The position numbers and the translations under genes were made by a program. This document shows positions 35,485 to 45,094 of a DNA stretch of 64,000 nt, piece by piece. Location of the stretch: positions 144,560-208,559 of the forward strand of contig CAJUNH010000002.1 of the NCBI GenBank assembly GCA_910587795.1, in the 5' to 3' direction. Position 1 is the first letter of the stretch; each line of letters opens with the position of its first letter. The DNA is from an uncultured Christensenellaceae bacterium. Lineage in GTDB: Bacteria; Bacillota; Clostridia; Christensenellales; CAG-314. The notes below the pieces were generated by a model that had not been told where the DNA came from, made no database searches, and was given only the letters and a program-made list of their open reading frames with translations.

Positions 35485-36576
35485 ATGAAGCTGGGAGTAG
35501 TAGGTTTGCCCAACGTAGGCAAAAGCACGCTTTTTAACGCAATTACGCAAGCGGGAGCGGAAATAGCAAATTATCCGTTTTGCACTATAGAACCCAACGT
35601 GGGAGTAGTTGCCGTACCCGACGAAAGGCTGGACAAGCTTGCCGCGCTGTACGACAGCAAAAAGATAACGCCCACTTATTTAAGATTTGTGGATATTGCG
35701 GGGTTGGTAAAAGGCGCGTCCCGCGGAGAAGGTTTGGGAAACAAGTTTTTGTCGCACATACGCGAGGTGGACGCAATAGTACACGTAGTGCGTTGTTTTA
35801 TAGACGGCAACGTAACGCACGTATCTAATACAATCGACCCTATTGCGGATATGGTTACTATTAACTTAGAGCTTATACTTGCCGATATCGAAACGGTAAC
35901 GGCGCGGCTTAACAAAGCCGTCAATATGCAAAAGACGGGGGATAAAAAGTACAAAATAGAGGTGGAACTTTTAAAACGAATTTTAACGCATCTGGAATGC
36001 GAACAGCCCGTGCGTACGATGGAGTTTGACGACGACGAGCGCGCAATGGTTGAGGAAATGTTTTTGCTTACGTCTAAACCCGTAATTTATGCCGCCAACA
36101 TTGCCGAGGACGATTTGGGCAAGCCTCAAAACGAGCTTGTAAACAAGGTGGAGGAATACGCCGCAAAGGAAAACGCCGAAACGTTGGTTATTTGCGCTAA
36201 GGTGGAGGAGGAGCTGTCCCGTTTGGACCCGGAGGAAAAGGCTATGTTTTTGGAAAGTTACGGCATAGCGGAAAGCGGACTTAACCGTCTTGTAAAAAAA
36301 TGTTACAAACTGCTGCATTTGGTAAGTTATCTTACGGCGGGCGAAAAGGAAACACGAGCCTGGACGGTAACGGAAGGAACAAAAGCGCCTCAGGCGGCGG
36401 GCAAAATCCACAGCGATTTTGAAAAGGGCTTTATACGCGCCGAAATTGTGGACTGCGAAACAATGCTGGAACTGGGCGGATACAATCAGGCTAAGGAAAA
36501 GGGCAAGGTGCGCAGCGAAGGCAAGGACTACGTCATAAAGGACGGCGACGTAGTACTGTTTAGGTTTAACGTGTAA
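35485..36576 (+). CDS. ychF: Obg-like ATPase YchF
   Basis: A 363-residue P-loop ATPase of the Obg family, known as YchF/OLA1, that binds the ribosome and prefers ATP to GTP. The G1 loop is G-L-P-N-V-G-K-S-T near residue 7-15, G3 appears as D-I-A-G-L near 69, a coiled-coil insert follows, and a TGS domain ends the protein. It opens a tight run of genes: the next one starts 14 bp downstream. ACCGAGG gives the start. Its role in translation is suggested but not fully known. Confidence 0.96.
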   Translation: MKLGVVGLPNVGKSTLFNAITQAGAEIANYPFCTIEPNVGVVAVPDERLDKLAALYDSKKITPTYLRFVDIAGLVKGASRGEGLGNKFLSHIREVDAIVHVVRCFIDGNVTHVSNTIDPIADMVTINLELILADIETVTARLNKAVNMQKTGDKKYKIEVELLKRILTHLECEQPVRTMEFDDDERAMVEEMFLLTSKPVIYAANIAEDDLGKPQNELVNKVEEYAAKENAETLVICAKVEEELSRLDPEEKAMFLESYGIAESGLNRLVKKCYKLLHLVSYLTAGEKETRAWTVTEGTKAPQAAGKIHSDFEKGFIRAEIVDCETMLELGGYNQAKEKGKVRSEGKDYVIKDGDVVLFRFNV

Positions 36577-36590
36577 ACGGGTTTAAACTA

Positions 36591-37028
36591 ATGCGTAAAA
36601 CGGAATACGAAATAATTCTGCCGACCGAGGAGGAAGCGCAGGTTATCGACGGCAAACTGTTGGAAGAAATACAAAAAGTAAAACCGTTTACGCTGAGTCG
36701 GGCGTTTGTGCCCGTCAACGTCTGTGCAAAAAAGGACGGCGAAATAATAGGCGGAGTGTTGGCGTGCGCCGTTATGTGGGATATACTGTATATAGATACG
36801 GTATGGACAGTAGCACAGTACCGCAATCGGGGCGTTGCAAGCGCGTTGATATGCGAGGCGGAAAAGCGCGCTCGGGATATGGGGTGTAATTTTTCCCGTC
36901 TAAGCACGTACGATTTTCAGGCGCCCAAACTGTACGAAAAGCTGAATTACAAAAAATTCGGCGAAATAGACTACGGACACGTTAAAGAGAGTTTTTATTA
37001 TAAAGATTTAAGAGGTAAGCATGAGTAA
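36591..37028 (+). CDS. GNAT family N-acetyltransferase
   Basis: A 145-residue GNAT enzyme that would transfer an acetyl group from acetyl-CoA to an unidentified amine. The acetyl-CoA-binding motif A is recognisable as V-A-Q-Y-R-N-R-G-V-A-S-A-L (Q/R-x-x-G-x-G/A form, about residues 75-87). The C-terminal beta strand N-Y-K-K-F-G is typical. The ATG is 14 bp after ychF with only a weak ribosome site, and the stop overlaps the transporter gene by 8 bp, so translation is probably coupled. Confidence 0.85.
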   Translation: MRKTEYEIILPTEEEAQVIDGKLLEEIQKVKPFTLSRAFVPVNVCAKKDGEIIGGVLACAVMWDILYIDTVWTVAQYRNRGVASALICEAEKRARDMGCNFSRLSTYDFQAPKLYEKLNYKKFGEIDYGHVKESFYYKDLRGKHE

Positions 37029-38661
37029 AGCAGCCGGCACGGAAATAAAGCAGTCCAAAGTAAGTTTTGGCAATAAGTTGGCTTTTGCCTGCGCGGATAT
37101 ATTCGGCGGCGGAAGTTTTAATATAATCAACTTTTTGTTCACTCCGTTTTTGACGTTGGTAGTGGGTATACCGATGATATATCTAACGCCCATACTTCTG
37201 CTTACAAAGCTTTGGGACGGAATTATCGATCCGTTTATCGGTAAGGTTACGGACGGCAAGCAGCCGGGCAAATTCGGTAAACGCAGGTATTTTATGCTTA
37301 TATGCGCCCCGTTGGTGCTTTTGGGGTTTGTACTGCTGTTTTTTCCGTGGAATTTGATAACGTCAAGCGTTGCGCTTAAATGCGTGTTTGTGGTGCTGAT
37401 GTATATGCTGTACGCAACTGCGCAGAGTTTTGTGCTTATACCGTACTATTCGCACGCGAGCGAAATGACGGACGACTTTAACGAGCGTAACAAGACAAAT
37501 GCGGTTCGCATAGCATTCAGTATAGCGTCCAGCACGATATGCGTGGCTGTGCCGGGTATGATAGCCAGCCCCACAAAAGCGGACAACGGAGTAAGCTATA
37601 TTATAATGGCGGCGATATTCGGTTTTATATTTACCGTATCCATACTTGTAACCGCGCTGTTCAGCCGCGAACAAATCGTCACCCCCGCCGTAAAAACAAA
37701 GCTTAACTTTAAGGAATTTATCCGTCCGTTAAAAGTAAAAACGTACCGTCAGTATTTGGGAATGCAAATGTGCACTTCTATGGCTATGGCGGTAATGAGC
37801 AGTTTCTTTTTTACCTTTTGCGATTTTTATTTAAGACGTCTTACCTATGCCGAAGCAACGGTAAGCGGAGCGGGGCGTTTCCCCATTGCTACGGTTGCAG
37901 CGGCAATGATGTTTGTAGCGCAGATACTTGCGCTGCCGCTGTACCTTAAACTGATAAAAGCAAAGTCCAAACGTTTTGCTTATATTACGGGCGCAGGTGT
38001 TTGGATTACGGTTGTTGCGGGAATGTTCTTTTTGCCTGCCGAGGGAAAAATAGATTTTAACGCAAGCGGAGCGATAATCACTGCCGAAGGCGCGCCCAAC
38101 TGGCTTGTAATCGTATTCGGTCTGTTTATAGGTTTAGGGATAGGCGGAACGGTGTTTGTTCCGCACAGCAGTTTCGGCGACGTGTGCGACGTAGGCGAAC
38201 TGTACTTCGGCGAACGTACCGAAGGCGCGTTTTCCGGACTTACCAACTTTTTAAACACCGCGGCGCAGGCAATAGGTTTGGCTATCCCTCCCGCTATTAT
38301 AGGTCTTGCGGGATACGTGGAAACTCAGTACGTTACAACCGACGTATACAACGCTTTAAAAACGGCGACCGAGGCGGAGCAGATAGACAAACTGGGCATG
38401 GCGCTATCGCAGTTTAAAGCCACCGTCGGCAACGGTTCGGTGCAGCTTTTGCCCGTATCTCAAACCGATTCGGCGCAGCTGGCTTTGCGTTTAACGTTTT
38501 TGCTGCTGCCTATCGTTATAATGATAATAGGAATCGTAATTGCAAGCAGATACAAGCTTACAAGGGATTTGCAGGCAAAAATCGTAGAGGCTAACGCCCG
38601 TGAGGACAAGGACGGCGAAGATTTTAAACAAACCCGCGACGAACTGTTAAAGCAGTTGTAA
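37021..38661 (+). CDS. MFS transporter, GPH sugar:cation symporter family
   Basis: A 546-residue carrier of the glycoside-pentoside-hexuronide:cation symporter family. About twelve transmembrane segments are present. Family marks include the N-terminal N-K-L-A-F-A-C-A-D-I-F-G-G-G, the D-G-I-I-D-P-F-I-G loop and G-K-F-G-K-R-R-Y after TM2. Such proteins import sugars or glycosides with Na+ or H+. The loop around 440-480 is longer than usual. The gene overlaps the GNAT gene by 8 bp and lies 6 bp before walJ. Substrate unknown. Confidence 0.88.
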   Translation: MSKAAGTEIKQSKVSFGNKLAFACADIFGGGSFNIINFLFTPFLTLVVGIPMIYLTPILLLTKLWDGIIDPFIGKVTDGKQPGKFGKRRYFMLICAPLVLLGFVLLFFPWNLITSSVALKCVFVVLMYMLYATAQSFVLIPYYSHASEMTDDFNERNKTNAVRIAFSIASSTICVAVPGMIASPTKADNGVSYIIMAAIFGFIFTVSILVTALFSREQIVTPAVKTKLNFKEFIRPLKVKTYRQYLGMQMCTSMAMAVMSSFFFTFCDFYLRRLTYAEATVSGAGRFPIATVAAAMMFVAQILALPLYLKLIKAKSKRFAYITGAGVWITVVAGMFFLPAEGKIDFNASGAIITAEGAPNWLVIVFGLFIGLGIGGTVFVPHSSFGDVCDVGELYFGERTEGAFSGLTNFLNTAAQAIGLAIPPAIIGLAGYVETQYVTTDVYNALKTATEAEQIDKLGMALSQFKATVGNGSVQLLPVSQTDSAQLALRLTFLLLPIVIMIIGIVIASRYKLTRDLQAKIVEANAREDKDGEDFKQTRDELLKQL

Positions 38662-38667
38662 GCCGAT

Positions 38668-39441
38668 ATGATAAAGTTATCTCCGTTGTTTTCCGGCAGT
38701 AGGGGAAATTGCAGTTTGATTCAAAGCGACAGCTGCAACATACTGCTGGACGTAGGCTATCAATACAAGCAGATAGTTGCGCGGCTTGCCGATTTTAACG
38801 TTACGCCTGCCGACATAAACGCTATTGTAATAACGCACGAACACAGCGACCACATTTCGGCGCTGCCGTATATTACGCGCGGATTTAATACCGCCGTATA
38901 TGCGCCGTCGGCAATCTGCGACTATATTTCTCAGCGTACCTATTGCAGCAGCGTTACGGCAATAGACGGCGCGTTTAACACGGGCGGCGTTACGGTGGAC
39001 GTATACAGGTGTTCGCACGATTCTGCCGCGTGTTTCGGTTACAGATTTACTTGCGGAGCGGAAAGCGTGGCGGGGGTTACCGATACGGGGTGCGTCACCG
39101 ACGAACTGATTGCTTTTTTATCTCCCTGCAAGGGTATAATGATAGAAAGCAATCACGACGTAAACATGCTGCAAAACGGCGCGTATCCGTATGTGCTTAA
39201 ACGCAGGATTATGTCGGATTTCGGGCATTTGTCCAACGACCAAACGTCGCAGATTTTATCTAAAATAAAAGGCACCGCAATAAAACAGATTGCGCTTGCG
39301 CATTTGTCCGAACAGAATAACACAAAGGAACTTGCGTTTAGCGCAGCCGTCGGCGCGTTGGAAAAAGGCGGACTGACGGAAGGTAAAGACATAGATTTAT
39401 TTGTAGCGGACCAGTATTATAATAGGATTACATTATGCTAA
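38668..39441 (+). CDS. walJ: MBL-fold hydrolase, WalJ/YycJ type
   Basis: A 257-residue metallo-beta-lactamase-fold protein of the WalJ/YycJ family. The metal motif T-H-E-H-S-D-H is near residue 57, with further His/Asp ligands at D-T-G and D-F-G-H-L. The start S-P-L-F-S-G-S-R-G-N is characteristic. In Bacillus the family member lies in the walRK cell-wall operon and near rlmH. Here walRK is absent but rlmH is two genes downstream, so part of the neighbourhood is kept. Proposed roles include DNA processing and cell division; not certain. Confidence 0.9.
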   Translation: MIKLSPLFSGSRGNCSLIQSDSCNILLDVGYQYKQIVARLADFNVTPADINAIVITHEHSDHISALPYITRGFNTAVYAPSAICDYISQRTYCSSVTAIDGAFNTGGVTVDVYRCSHDSAACFGYRFTCGAESVAGVTDTGCVTDELIAFLSPCKGIMIESNHDVNMLQNGAYPYVLKRRIMSDFGHLSNDQTSQILSKIKGTAIKQIALAHLSEQNNTKELAFSAAVGALEKGGLTEGKDIDLFVADQYYNRITLC

Positions 39442-40349
39442 GAGAAGAAAATTACACAAAGATAAGAGAAAAATATTCCGCAAACGACGTCGGCGCAGGC
39501 TTTGCGATAGTAACGTTGGCTGCAATAGCGGTCAGCCTTGCGGTTGCGGTTGTAGGGCAGATTTTTAAGTTGACGGAAAACGGCGTTTTTATGATTGCTG
39601 CAAACGCGGTAAATACGCTGGTAATCGGCGCGTCGGCGTTTATATACGCAAAACTTACGCGTACAAAGGCGGTTTGCGCAACTAAAATAAACGTAAAGCC
39701 GCATTGGGCGCATATAGGCTGGGGCTGTCTTGCCACGCTGTGTCTTATAACCTTTATGGTACCGCTAAACAACTGGATTGCTATGGGTATAGAGGCAATC
39801 GGTTTGCCCCGTCCTTCGGTAAATTTGGATATGGACGTTGTTTCGATGATAATAATCGTCGCAATCCTGCCTGCTTTTTGCGAGGAAGTTATTTTCCGCG
39901 GTACGTTGGCGGCGGCTTTGGAAGGCGGCCGCAATAAGCTTGCAAGTCTGGCTATCGTAGGCGCGCTGTTTGCCTTGTTTCATATGAACCCTGCGCAAAC
40001 CGTGCATCAATTTGCTTTGGGCGCGTTTTTGGGTTTGCTGTTTTTTCGCAGCGGCAGTTTATGGACGACGGTTATAGTGCACTTTTTTAACAATATCGTA
40101 GTAATTGCGCTATCCGCAATTTTCGGCGAAAAAGTAGACTTGTTTTTTGAACAAAACGCAATATGGCTGTTTTTTGTGGGGCTTATTTTGTTTGCAGGCA
40201 GTATTGCAGGCTATCTGCTTACCACAAAGAGCAAATGGAATAAAGGCGAGGAAACGCTTAAACTGTCCGCGGGAAGCTTGTCCATGCTGCTTTGCTCGGC
40301 AGGGGTATGTTTTATTATGTGGATGATTACGTTGTTTGTAGGCGCATGA
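39435..40349 (+). CDS. CPBP family intramembrane protease
   Basis: A 304-residue integral membrane protein of the CPBP (Abi/CAAX-protease-like) family. The metalloprotease motifs are present: E-E-V-I-F-R-G near residue 152, F-H-M-N around residue 180 and H-F-F-N-N near 217. About eight transmembrane segments are visible. Members cleave within membranes or act in bacteriocin self-protection, but this one sits in a housekeeping operon. It overlaps walJ by 7 bp and the rlmH start by 4 bp, indicating coupled translation. Confidence 0.9.
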   Translation: MLREENYTKIREKYSANDVGAGFAIVTLAAIAVSLAVAVVGQIFKLTENGVFMIAANAVNTLVIGASAFIYAKLTRTKAVCATKINVKPHWAHIGWGCLATLCLITFMVPLNNWIAMGIEAIGLPRPSVNLDMDVVSMIIIVAILPAFCEEVIFRGTLAAALEGGRNKLASLAIVGALFALFHMNPAQTVHQFALGAFLGLLFFRSGSLWTTVIVHFFNNIVVIALSAIFGEKVDLFFEQNAIWLFFVGLILFAGSIAGYLLTTKSKWNKGEETLKLSAGSLSMLLCSAGVCFIMWMITLFVGA

Positions 40350-40816
40350 AATTTAGAATAGTAGCGGTAGGCAAGTTAAAAGAACAGTACCTAAAACAGG
40401 CTGTGGACGAATACGTAAAGCGCATAAGCCGTTTTGCTTCGGTGGAAATTGTAGAAGTTGCCGAAAGCACATTTAACGGCGAACCTAACGTAAAGCAGAT
40501 ACAAAAAATTATCGATACCGAGGGCGCGGCGATAATGTCTAAAACCGAAGGCTACGTTATTGCGGCGGACATAGACGGAAAACAGCTTAGCAGTACGGAA
40601 ATATCCGCTTTGATAGCAAAGGAAAAACAAAACAATTCGACTTTTACATTTGTTATAGGCGGAAGCAACGGCTTGTCGCAGCAAGTTAAAAACAGCGCGG
40701 ACTTTCGGCTTTCGTTCGGTAAAATAACGCTGCCGCACCAACTGTTTAGGGTGGTGCTTTGCGAACAGATTTACCGTGCTTGCTGTATAGAGGGCAACGT
40801 GTCTTATCACAAGTAG
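40346..40816 (+). CDS. rlmH: 23S rRNA pseudouridine-1915 N3-methyltransferase
   Basis: A 156-residue SPOUT-class methyltransferase that methylates pseudouridine 1915 of 23S rRNA in the assembled ribosome. The C-terminal knot carries F-V-I-G-G-S-N-G-L and L-P-H-Q-L-F-R-V-V-L-C-E-Q-I-Y-R-A, both family hallmarks. Length matches. I start it at the ATG overlapping the preceding stop (ATGA at 40346); a longer frame would sit inside the CPBP gene. It is the last gene of the ychF operon. Confidence 0.96.
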   Translation: MKFRIVAVGKLKEQYLKQAVDEYVKRISRFASVEIVEVAESTFNGEPNVKQIQKIIDTEGAAIMSKTEGYVIAADIDGKQLSSTEISALIAKEKQNNSTFTFVIGGSNGLSQQVKNSADFRLSFGKITLPHQLFRVVLCEQIYRACCIEGNVSYHK

Positions 40817-40979
40817 ATTTTTGCACAGATAGCTTTGCAGGCGTATACGGCTTACTTAATGGCAAGTTTGCGATAAAACAGACGCGTTTAACGCGCGTAA
40901 GCTTATATAAATAAATAATGAGAATTACGGCATACGCCGTATGCAAGATAAAACAGCATTTTCTTTAAAGGTTAGGTTT

Positions 40980-42611
40980 ATGGAAATTTTAAATGCTCAG
41001 TCGCTGTGGGAAAATTTCAGTCCCACGGCGGAACCACTGGAAATAAACGAGTTTAAGACAATCGAAAAGGACGGTCTTGTAGAAAAACATCTGTATTTTA
41101 CGGGCAGATATTTCGACTCGGTAAAAAAGACGCGCGTTTACGCCGTAGTTTGTTACAAAAATACAAAATCCGCAAAGCAGGCGGTACTGTTTGTGGACGA
41201 CTATAAACGTCCGGTAAACGTTTCGGAGTTGGAACAGCTGGCGCGCAGCGGTTTTTTTGCAATGGGCATAGACTTTGCGGGGCGCGCGGACTCCGGTATG
41301 TACACCGCTTATCCGGAGGAGCTGAAGTACTGTAACGCTAAGGATGCAAAGGACATTTTCAGCATTACAACCACCGCCCGCGAAACCAAATTGTACGAAT
41401 ATGCCTTAAACTGCCGCAGGGCGATAACCTACCTTGCCATGCAGGAAAAAATCAAAGGAATATCGATTGTTTCTATGGGCAGGGGCGTGTTTACGGGTAT
41501 GATAGTAATGGGTACGGAAACCCGTTTGACAAACGGCGCGGTTTTATTCGGCGCGCTTAACTGCGAATACCCCGAATACGACGGCGTTGCCGATACTGAT
41601 AACGCCGCAAGCCTAAACAGACATTTGGAATACGATATATGCCGCCAAAGCTGGACGTTGGGACTTGCACCGCAATCGTACGCAATGAAGATAGGCATAC
41701 CCCTTTATGTAATTAATTCCGCAAACAGCAGTTATGTGGATATCGAACAGATTAACAAGACGGGGGCGCGTTTAAACCGTGAATGCAGATTTTTGATTTT
41801 GCCCAACGCAATCGACTATTTAAGCGACAAGTATTTCGACGGACTCGTACGTTGGTTAAAAGGCGCGCAGGTGCCCGTACCGCAGACGTTAACGGCGTTT
41901 ACCGACGATAACGGCGAATATTGCATAAAAGTGCAAACGTCGAGTTCTATCAACAAAACCTCGGTTTGGTATTGCTCCAACCCGTTAGGCAGGGCAAAAT
42001 ATTGGCGCAGCGCAAAGCTCATACGCGAAGGTTCGTATTACGTTGCACGTCCCGAGCTGTACGATACGGAAAACAGTATTATGGCTTTTAGCGTAGCCGA
42101 TAGAGACGTTGTCACGTCCACCCCGCTGTTTTACGATAACGTGCAGGTTGCCCGTCCTAAGTACGTAAACAAAAACATATTCAGCGGAAACGGATTTCAG
42201 CATTTAATACGTTTGGACCCTTGCAACAGATCTATGAACGTGGATTTGGAACAGCAGCTTGCCGAGGGATATTTGGGTATTGTGGGCGCAAAGGGTAAGG
42301 CTCTCGCTACGTTTGCAATAAGCGACTCCACGCTGTGTAAAAACGCTTCGCTAACTTTGGGTTTAGACGTATGCTGCACTGCAAAGCAGAAGCTTATAGT
42401 AAACGCCGTATGCAATTTCGGTACGGAGCAAAAGGAAACGTTTAGTCAAACCATACAATTAGACGGTATGGGCAAGTGGCAGCGTATAACCGTAGAAAGA
42501 GAAAAATTCCGCCGCGTGGAAGACGGAAAGCAAATCGCCGACGACGTAATAAGCCTTATAGTTTTGTCTGCCGACGAAGAATTTATTGTAAACAACGTAT
42601 TTTTGGTATGA
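40980..42611 (+). CDS. Alpha/beta-hydrolase-like protein, catalytic Ser apparently lost
   Basis: A 543-residue protein. Residues ~1-310 look like an alpha/beta-hydrolase fold of the acetyl-xylan-esterase type: an oxyanion-strand start near residue 55-75, and a nucleophile-elbow-like turn S-M-G-R-G near residue 165, in which the usual G-x-S-x-G Ser position is Gly/Arg. The C-terminal ~200 residues are beta-rich, perhaps two carbohydrate-binding-like modules. There is no signal peptide. I start it at 40980, where AAAGG lies about 9 bp upstream. Function unknown; possibly a pseudoenzyme. Its stop overlaps the next start (ATGA). Confidence 0.55.
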   Translation: MEILNAQSLWENFSPTAEPLEINEFKTIEKDGLVEKHLYFTGRYFDSVKKTRVYAVVCYKNTKSAKQAVLFVDDYKRPVNVSELEQLARSGFFAMGIDFAGRADSGMYTAYPEELKYCNAKDAKDIFSITTTARETKLYEYALNCRRAITYLAMQEKIKGISIVSMGRGVFTGMIVMGTETRLTNGAVLFGALNCEYPEYDGVADTDNAASLNRHLEYDICRQSWTLGLAPQSYAMKIGIPLYVINSANSSYVDIEQINKTGARLNRECRFLILPNAIDYLSDKYFDGLVRWLKGAQVPVPQTLTAFTDDNGEYCIKVQTSSSINKTSVWYCSNPLGRAKYWRSAKLIREGSYYVARPELYDTENSIMAFSVADRDVVTSTPLFYDNVQVARPKYVNKNIFSGNGFQHLIRLDPCNRSMNVDLEQQLAEGYLGIVGAKGKALATFAISDSTLCKNASLTLGLDVCCTAKQKLIVNAVCNFGTEQKETFSQTIQLDGMGKWQRITVEREKFRRVEDGKQIADDVISLIVLSADEEFIVNNVFLV

Positions 42612-42784
42612 CAGCTTATAAAATCGGCGACACTATAACTACTCGCAAACCGCACGCTTGCGGCGGAGATAAGTGGCAGATAACCCGCGTCGGGGCGGAT
42701 TACAAAATTAAATGTCTAAAATGCGGACGGATTGTAATGATTTCCGGCGATAAATTTCATAAGGCGGTAAAGATTAGTGGCTGA
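42608..42784 (+). CDS. DUF951 family protein
   Basis: A 58-residue protein of the DUF951 family. The family pattern K-P-H-A-C-G-G-D-K-W followed by C-L-K-C-G-R is complete, giving three Cys plus one His as a likely metal site. Family members are widespread in Bacillota but have no established function; DNA or RNA contact is possible. It starts within the ATGA overlap of the previous stop and overlaps lepB by 8 bp, so the three genes are likely one operon. Confidence 0.88.
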   Translation: MTAYKIGDTITTRKPHACGGDKWQITRVGADYKIKCLKCGRIVMISGDKFHKAVKISG

Positions 42785-43529
42785 CAAAGAGGAAATATTA
42801 ACCGAACAACAGCAACCGACGGAGCAAGATTTAGCTTCCGCCGAGCAAACGTCTGCGGAACAGACTGATACGGTAAACCTAACGCCCGTAAAAGTCAAGC
42901 GTAAGCACACCAAAGCGGAAATTGCGTTAAACTCCGCTATATGGGTTATAATAGCCGTGCTGCTTATTTCTGCGGTATTGCGGCTGTTTGTGTTTAATAC
43001 CGTTACAGTCAGCGGCGACTCGATGCTGCCTACGTACGAAAGCGGAAATATAGTAACCGTAAATAAGTTATCCAAACCGAAACGCGGACAAGTGGCGGTA
43101 TTTTATAAATACGAAATAGACAGCAAGCTTAAAGCTATGTTTTCCTCTCCCGAAAAAAGAGGTAAAGATCAGCCGTACGAATTGCTTATAAAGCGCGTAG
43201 TAGCGTTGGAAGGCGATAAGATATGGATTCAAAAAACCGTTGACGAACCGAATAATTATATTTACGAAGTGGTTATCGATACCGCCGACGGCAATCGGTT
43301 GTTTGAAGACTATTATTTAGACAGGCAAGGCGAAATAATGCCGAAGCTTACCGTAAACGAACAATCCCGTTCGGGGCTTGGAAATCTGGAAGGACATACG
43401 GAGGACAATCCGCTTGTCGTAAAAAAAGGCTGCATGTATGTTATCGGGGATAACCGTTCCGTCAGCGACGATTCGCGCGGAGAACTCGGGCAAGTACCGC
43501 TAAACAGACTTTTCGGTATAGTGATTTAA
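42777..43529 (+). CDS. lepB: Signal peptidase I
   Basis: A 250-residue type I signal peptidase that removes signal peptides at the outer face of the cytoplasmic membrane. After a charged ~45-residue cytoplasmic tail and one transmembrane segment (about 52-74), the catalytic Ser is S82 in S-G-D-S-M-L-P-T and the catalytic Lys is K139 in L-L-I-K-R-V-V-A. The G-D-N-R-x-x-S-D-D-S-R box closes the family. It begins with GTG and overlaps the DUF951 gene by 8 bp. The N-terminal Glu/Gln/Thr-rich tail is longer than typical. Confidence 0.95.
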   Translation: MADKEEILTEQQQPTEQDLASAEQTSAEQTDTVNLTPVKVKRKHTKAEIALNSAIWVIIAVLLISAVLRLFVFNTVTVSGDSMLPTYESGNIVTVNKLSKPKRGQVAVFYKYEIDSKLKAMFSSPEKRGKDQPYELLIKRVVALEGDKIWIQKTVDEPNNYIYEVVIDTADGNRLFEDYYLDRQGEIMPKLTVNEQSRSGLGNLEGHTEDNPLVVKKGCMYVIGDNRSVSDDSRGELGQVPLNRLFGIVI

Positions 43530-43599
43530 AGACGCAATATGCGCAAAATAAAAACTTTATTCAACGGTAAGGTAATTTTATAAAAAAATAAACAATAGA

Positions 43600-43628
43600 G
43601 CGGGTGCGATTGCATCTGCTTTTTTTTA
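43600..43628 (+). terminator. lepB terminator
   Basis: GCGGGTGC/GCATCTGC around GATT followed by about eight T. Confidence 0.88.
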
Positions 43629-43680
43629 TTTTATTTGCTATATAGGTATAAATCAAACTCATAAATGAAAAACTTGTTTT

Positions 43681-45093
43681 ATGAAGCAGAATATGTTAAC
43701 AAAATTTATGCAGGCTACAAGCGGCGACGAAGACGTCCGCGTACGCAAAATAGAGTGCGGCATAAGCGTTACCGTAGTATGTATGGATACTATGAGCGAC
43801 GACGGCAAAGTAAGCAGTTACGTTTTGCAGCCGTTGGCGTACATCAACGAAGCCACGGGCTTAACCGACATTTATACTCGGCTTATGGCGGGGGCTACCT
43901 GCACCAAGGTAACAAGTCTGGAAAAAGCGTTGGAGAATTACTCTAACGGACATACTATTGTGTTTGACGACGACGGAAACGCCGTGTCGGTAGATACTCG
44001 CACGTCGCTTGTCCGCGCAATTGCGGAGCCTCCCACGTCTATGGTTTTGCGCGGTCCGCGCGAAGGATTTGTGGAGGACGTCAAAATAAATATAACGCTT
44101 TTGCGCAAACGTTTAAAAACGCCGGACTTTAAGTATGTCAACATAAGCGTCGGTAAGTACACTAATACGGCAGTAAGCGTGTGTTATATAGATTCCGTTG
44201 CGGATAAAGCCGTTGTAGACGATATTATACAGCGTATCTCCGCAATCAAGACGGACGGAATAATGGACAGCAGTTATATTGCGCGTTATCTGGACAAAAA
44301 CAAAACGCTGCTGTTCCGCAGAGTCGGTATAACCGAAAAACCCGATATCGCCGTTGCCAAAATGCTGGAAGGACGGGTTGCGATTATTGTAGACGGGTCG
44401 CCTATGGTTTTAACTTTGCCGTATTTGTTTATGGAGGATATTCAAAGTCCCGGCGACTATTACGAAAATTCCACAATGACCGCGCTTAGCCGAACGCTGC
44501 GTTTTATCAGCGTTTTGGCATCGCTGTTACTGCCTGCTCTGTATGTGTGTTTGCAGGTTTACAATTATCAAATAATACCCATAAAGTTTTTGATAACTTT
44601 GATGAACGCAAGCGAGTCCATACCGTTTTCGCCTTTGTCGGAAATGCTGCTTGTACTTATAATTTTCGATATATTGCGGGAAGCAAACCTGCGTATGCCT
44701 TCGGCGGTGGGAATATCGCTGTCGCTTGTAGGGGCAATCGTACTGGGCGACGCCGCAGTAAAAGCGGGGTTGTTGGGCGCGCCCGCCGTAATGATAGGCG
44801 CGTTAAGCGGAATAGGTTTGTTTACGCTGCCGGATAACACGTTGGTGCTGTCGTTGCTTAGACTTTTGCTCACCTTTATAGGCGGCACTATGGGGCTGTT
44901 GGGGGTAACGTTGGCTATGATGGCGGTTATATTTTATCTGGCGTCTTTGCAAAGCAACAAATCACCGTTCCTTGCTCCGTATGCTCCCGCTGTTCCGCAG
45001 GATTTGCAGGACGGTTTAATGCAAGACCCCGTACCCTCAATGAAAAAACGTCCCCGATCCATATCAAATAAAAATAAGACGAGAAGAGGCTGA
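43681..45093 (+). CDS. gerA: Spore germination protein, GerA type (A subunit)
   Basis: The 470-residue A subunit of a germinant receptor in the spore inner membrane. Germinant binding starts spore germination. An N-terminal soluble domain (about 1-260), with the family motif G-P-R-E-G-F near residue 123, is followed by five or so transmembrane segments and a basic C-terminal tail. It is the first gene of a three-gene operon (A-B-C) with gaps of 1 bp and overlap of 8 bp. Ger operons usually need sigma-G; I could not place a sigma-G promoter with confidence. Confidence 0.95.
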   Translation: MKQNMLTKFMQATSGDEDVRVRKIECGISVTVVCMDTMSDDGKVSSYVLQPLAYINEATGLTDIYTRLMAGATCTKVTSLEKALENYSNGHTIVFDDDGNAVSVDTRTSLVRAIAEPPTSMVLRGPREGFVEDVKINITLLRKRLKTPDFKYVNISVGKYTNTAVSVCYIDSVADKAVVDDIIQRISAIKTDGIMDSSYIARYLDKNKTLLFRRVGITEKPDIAVAKMLEGRVAIIVDGSPMVLTLPYLFMEDIQSPGDYYENSTMTALSRTLRFISVLASLLLPALYVCLQVYNYQIIPIKFLITLMNASESIPFSPLSEMLLVLIIFDILREANLRMPSAVGISLSLVGAIVLGDAAVKAGLLGAPAVMIGALSGIGLFTLPDNTLVLSLLRLLLTFIGGTMGLLGVTLAMMAVIFYLASLQSNKSPFLAPYAPAVPQDLQDGLMQDPVPSMKKRPRSISNKNKTRRG

Positions 45094-45094
45094 A

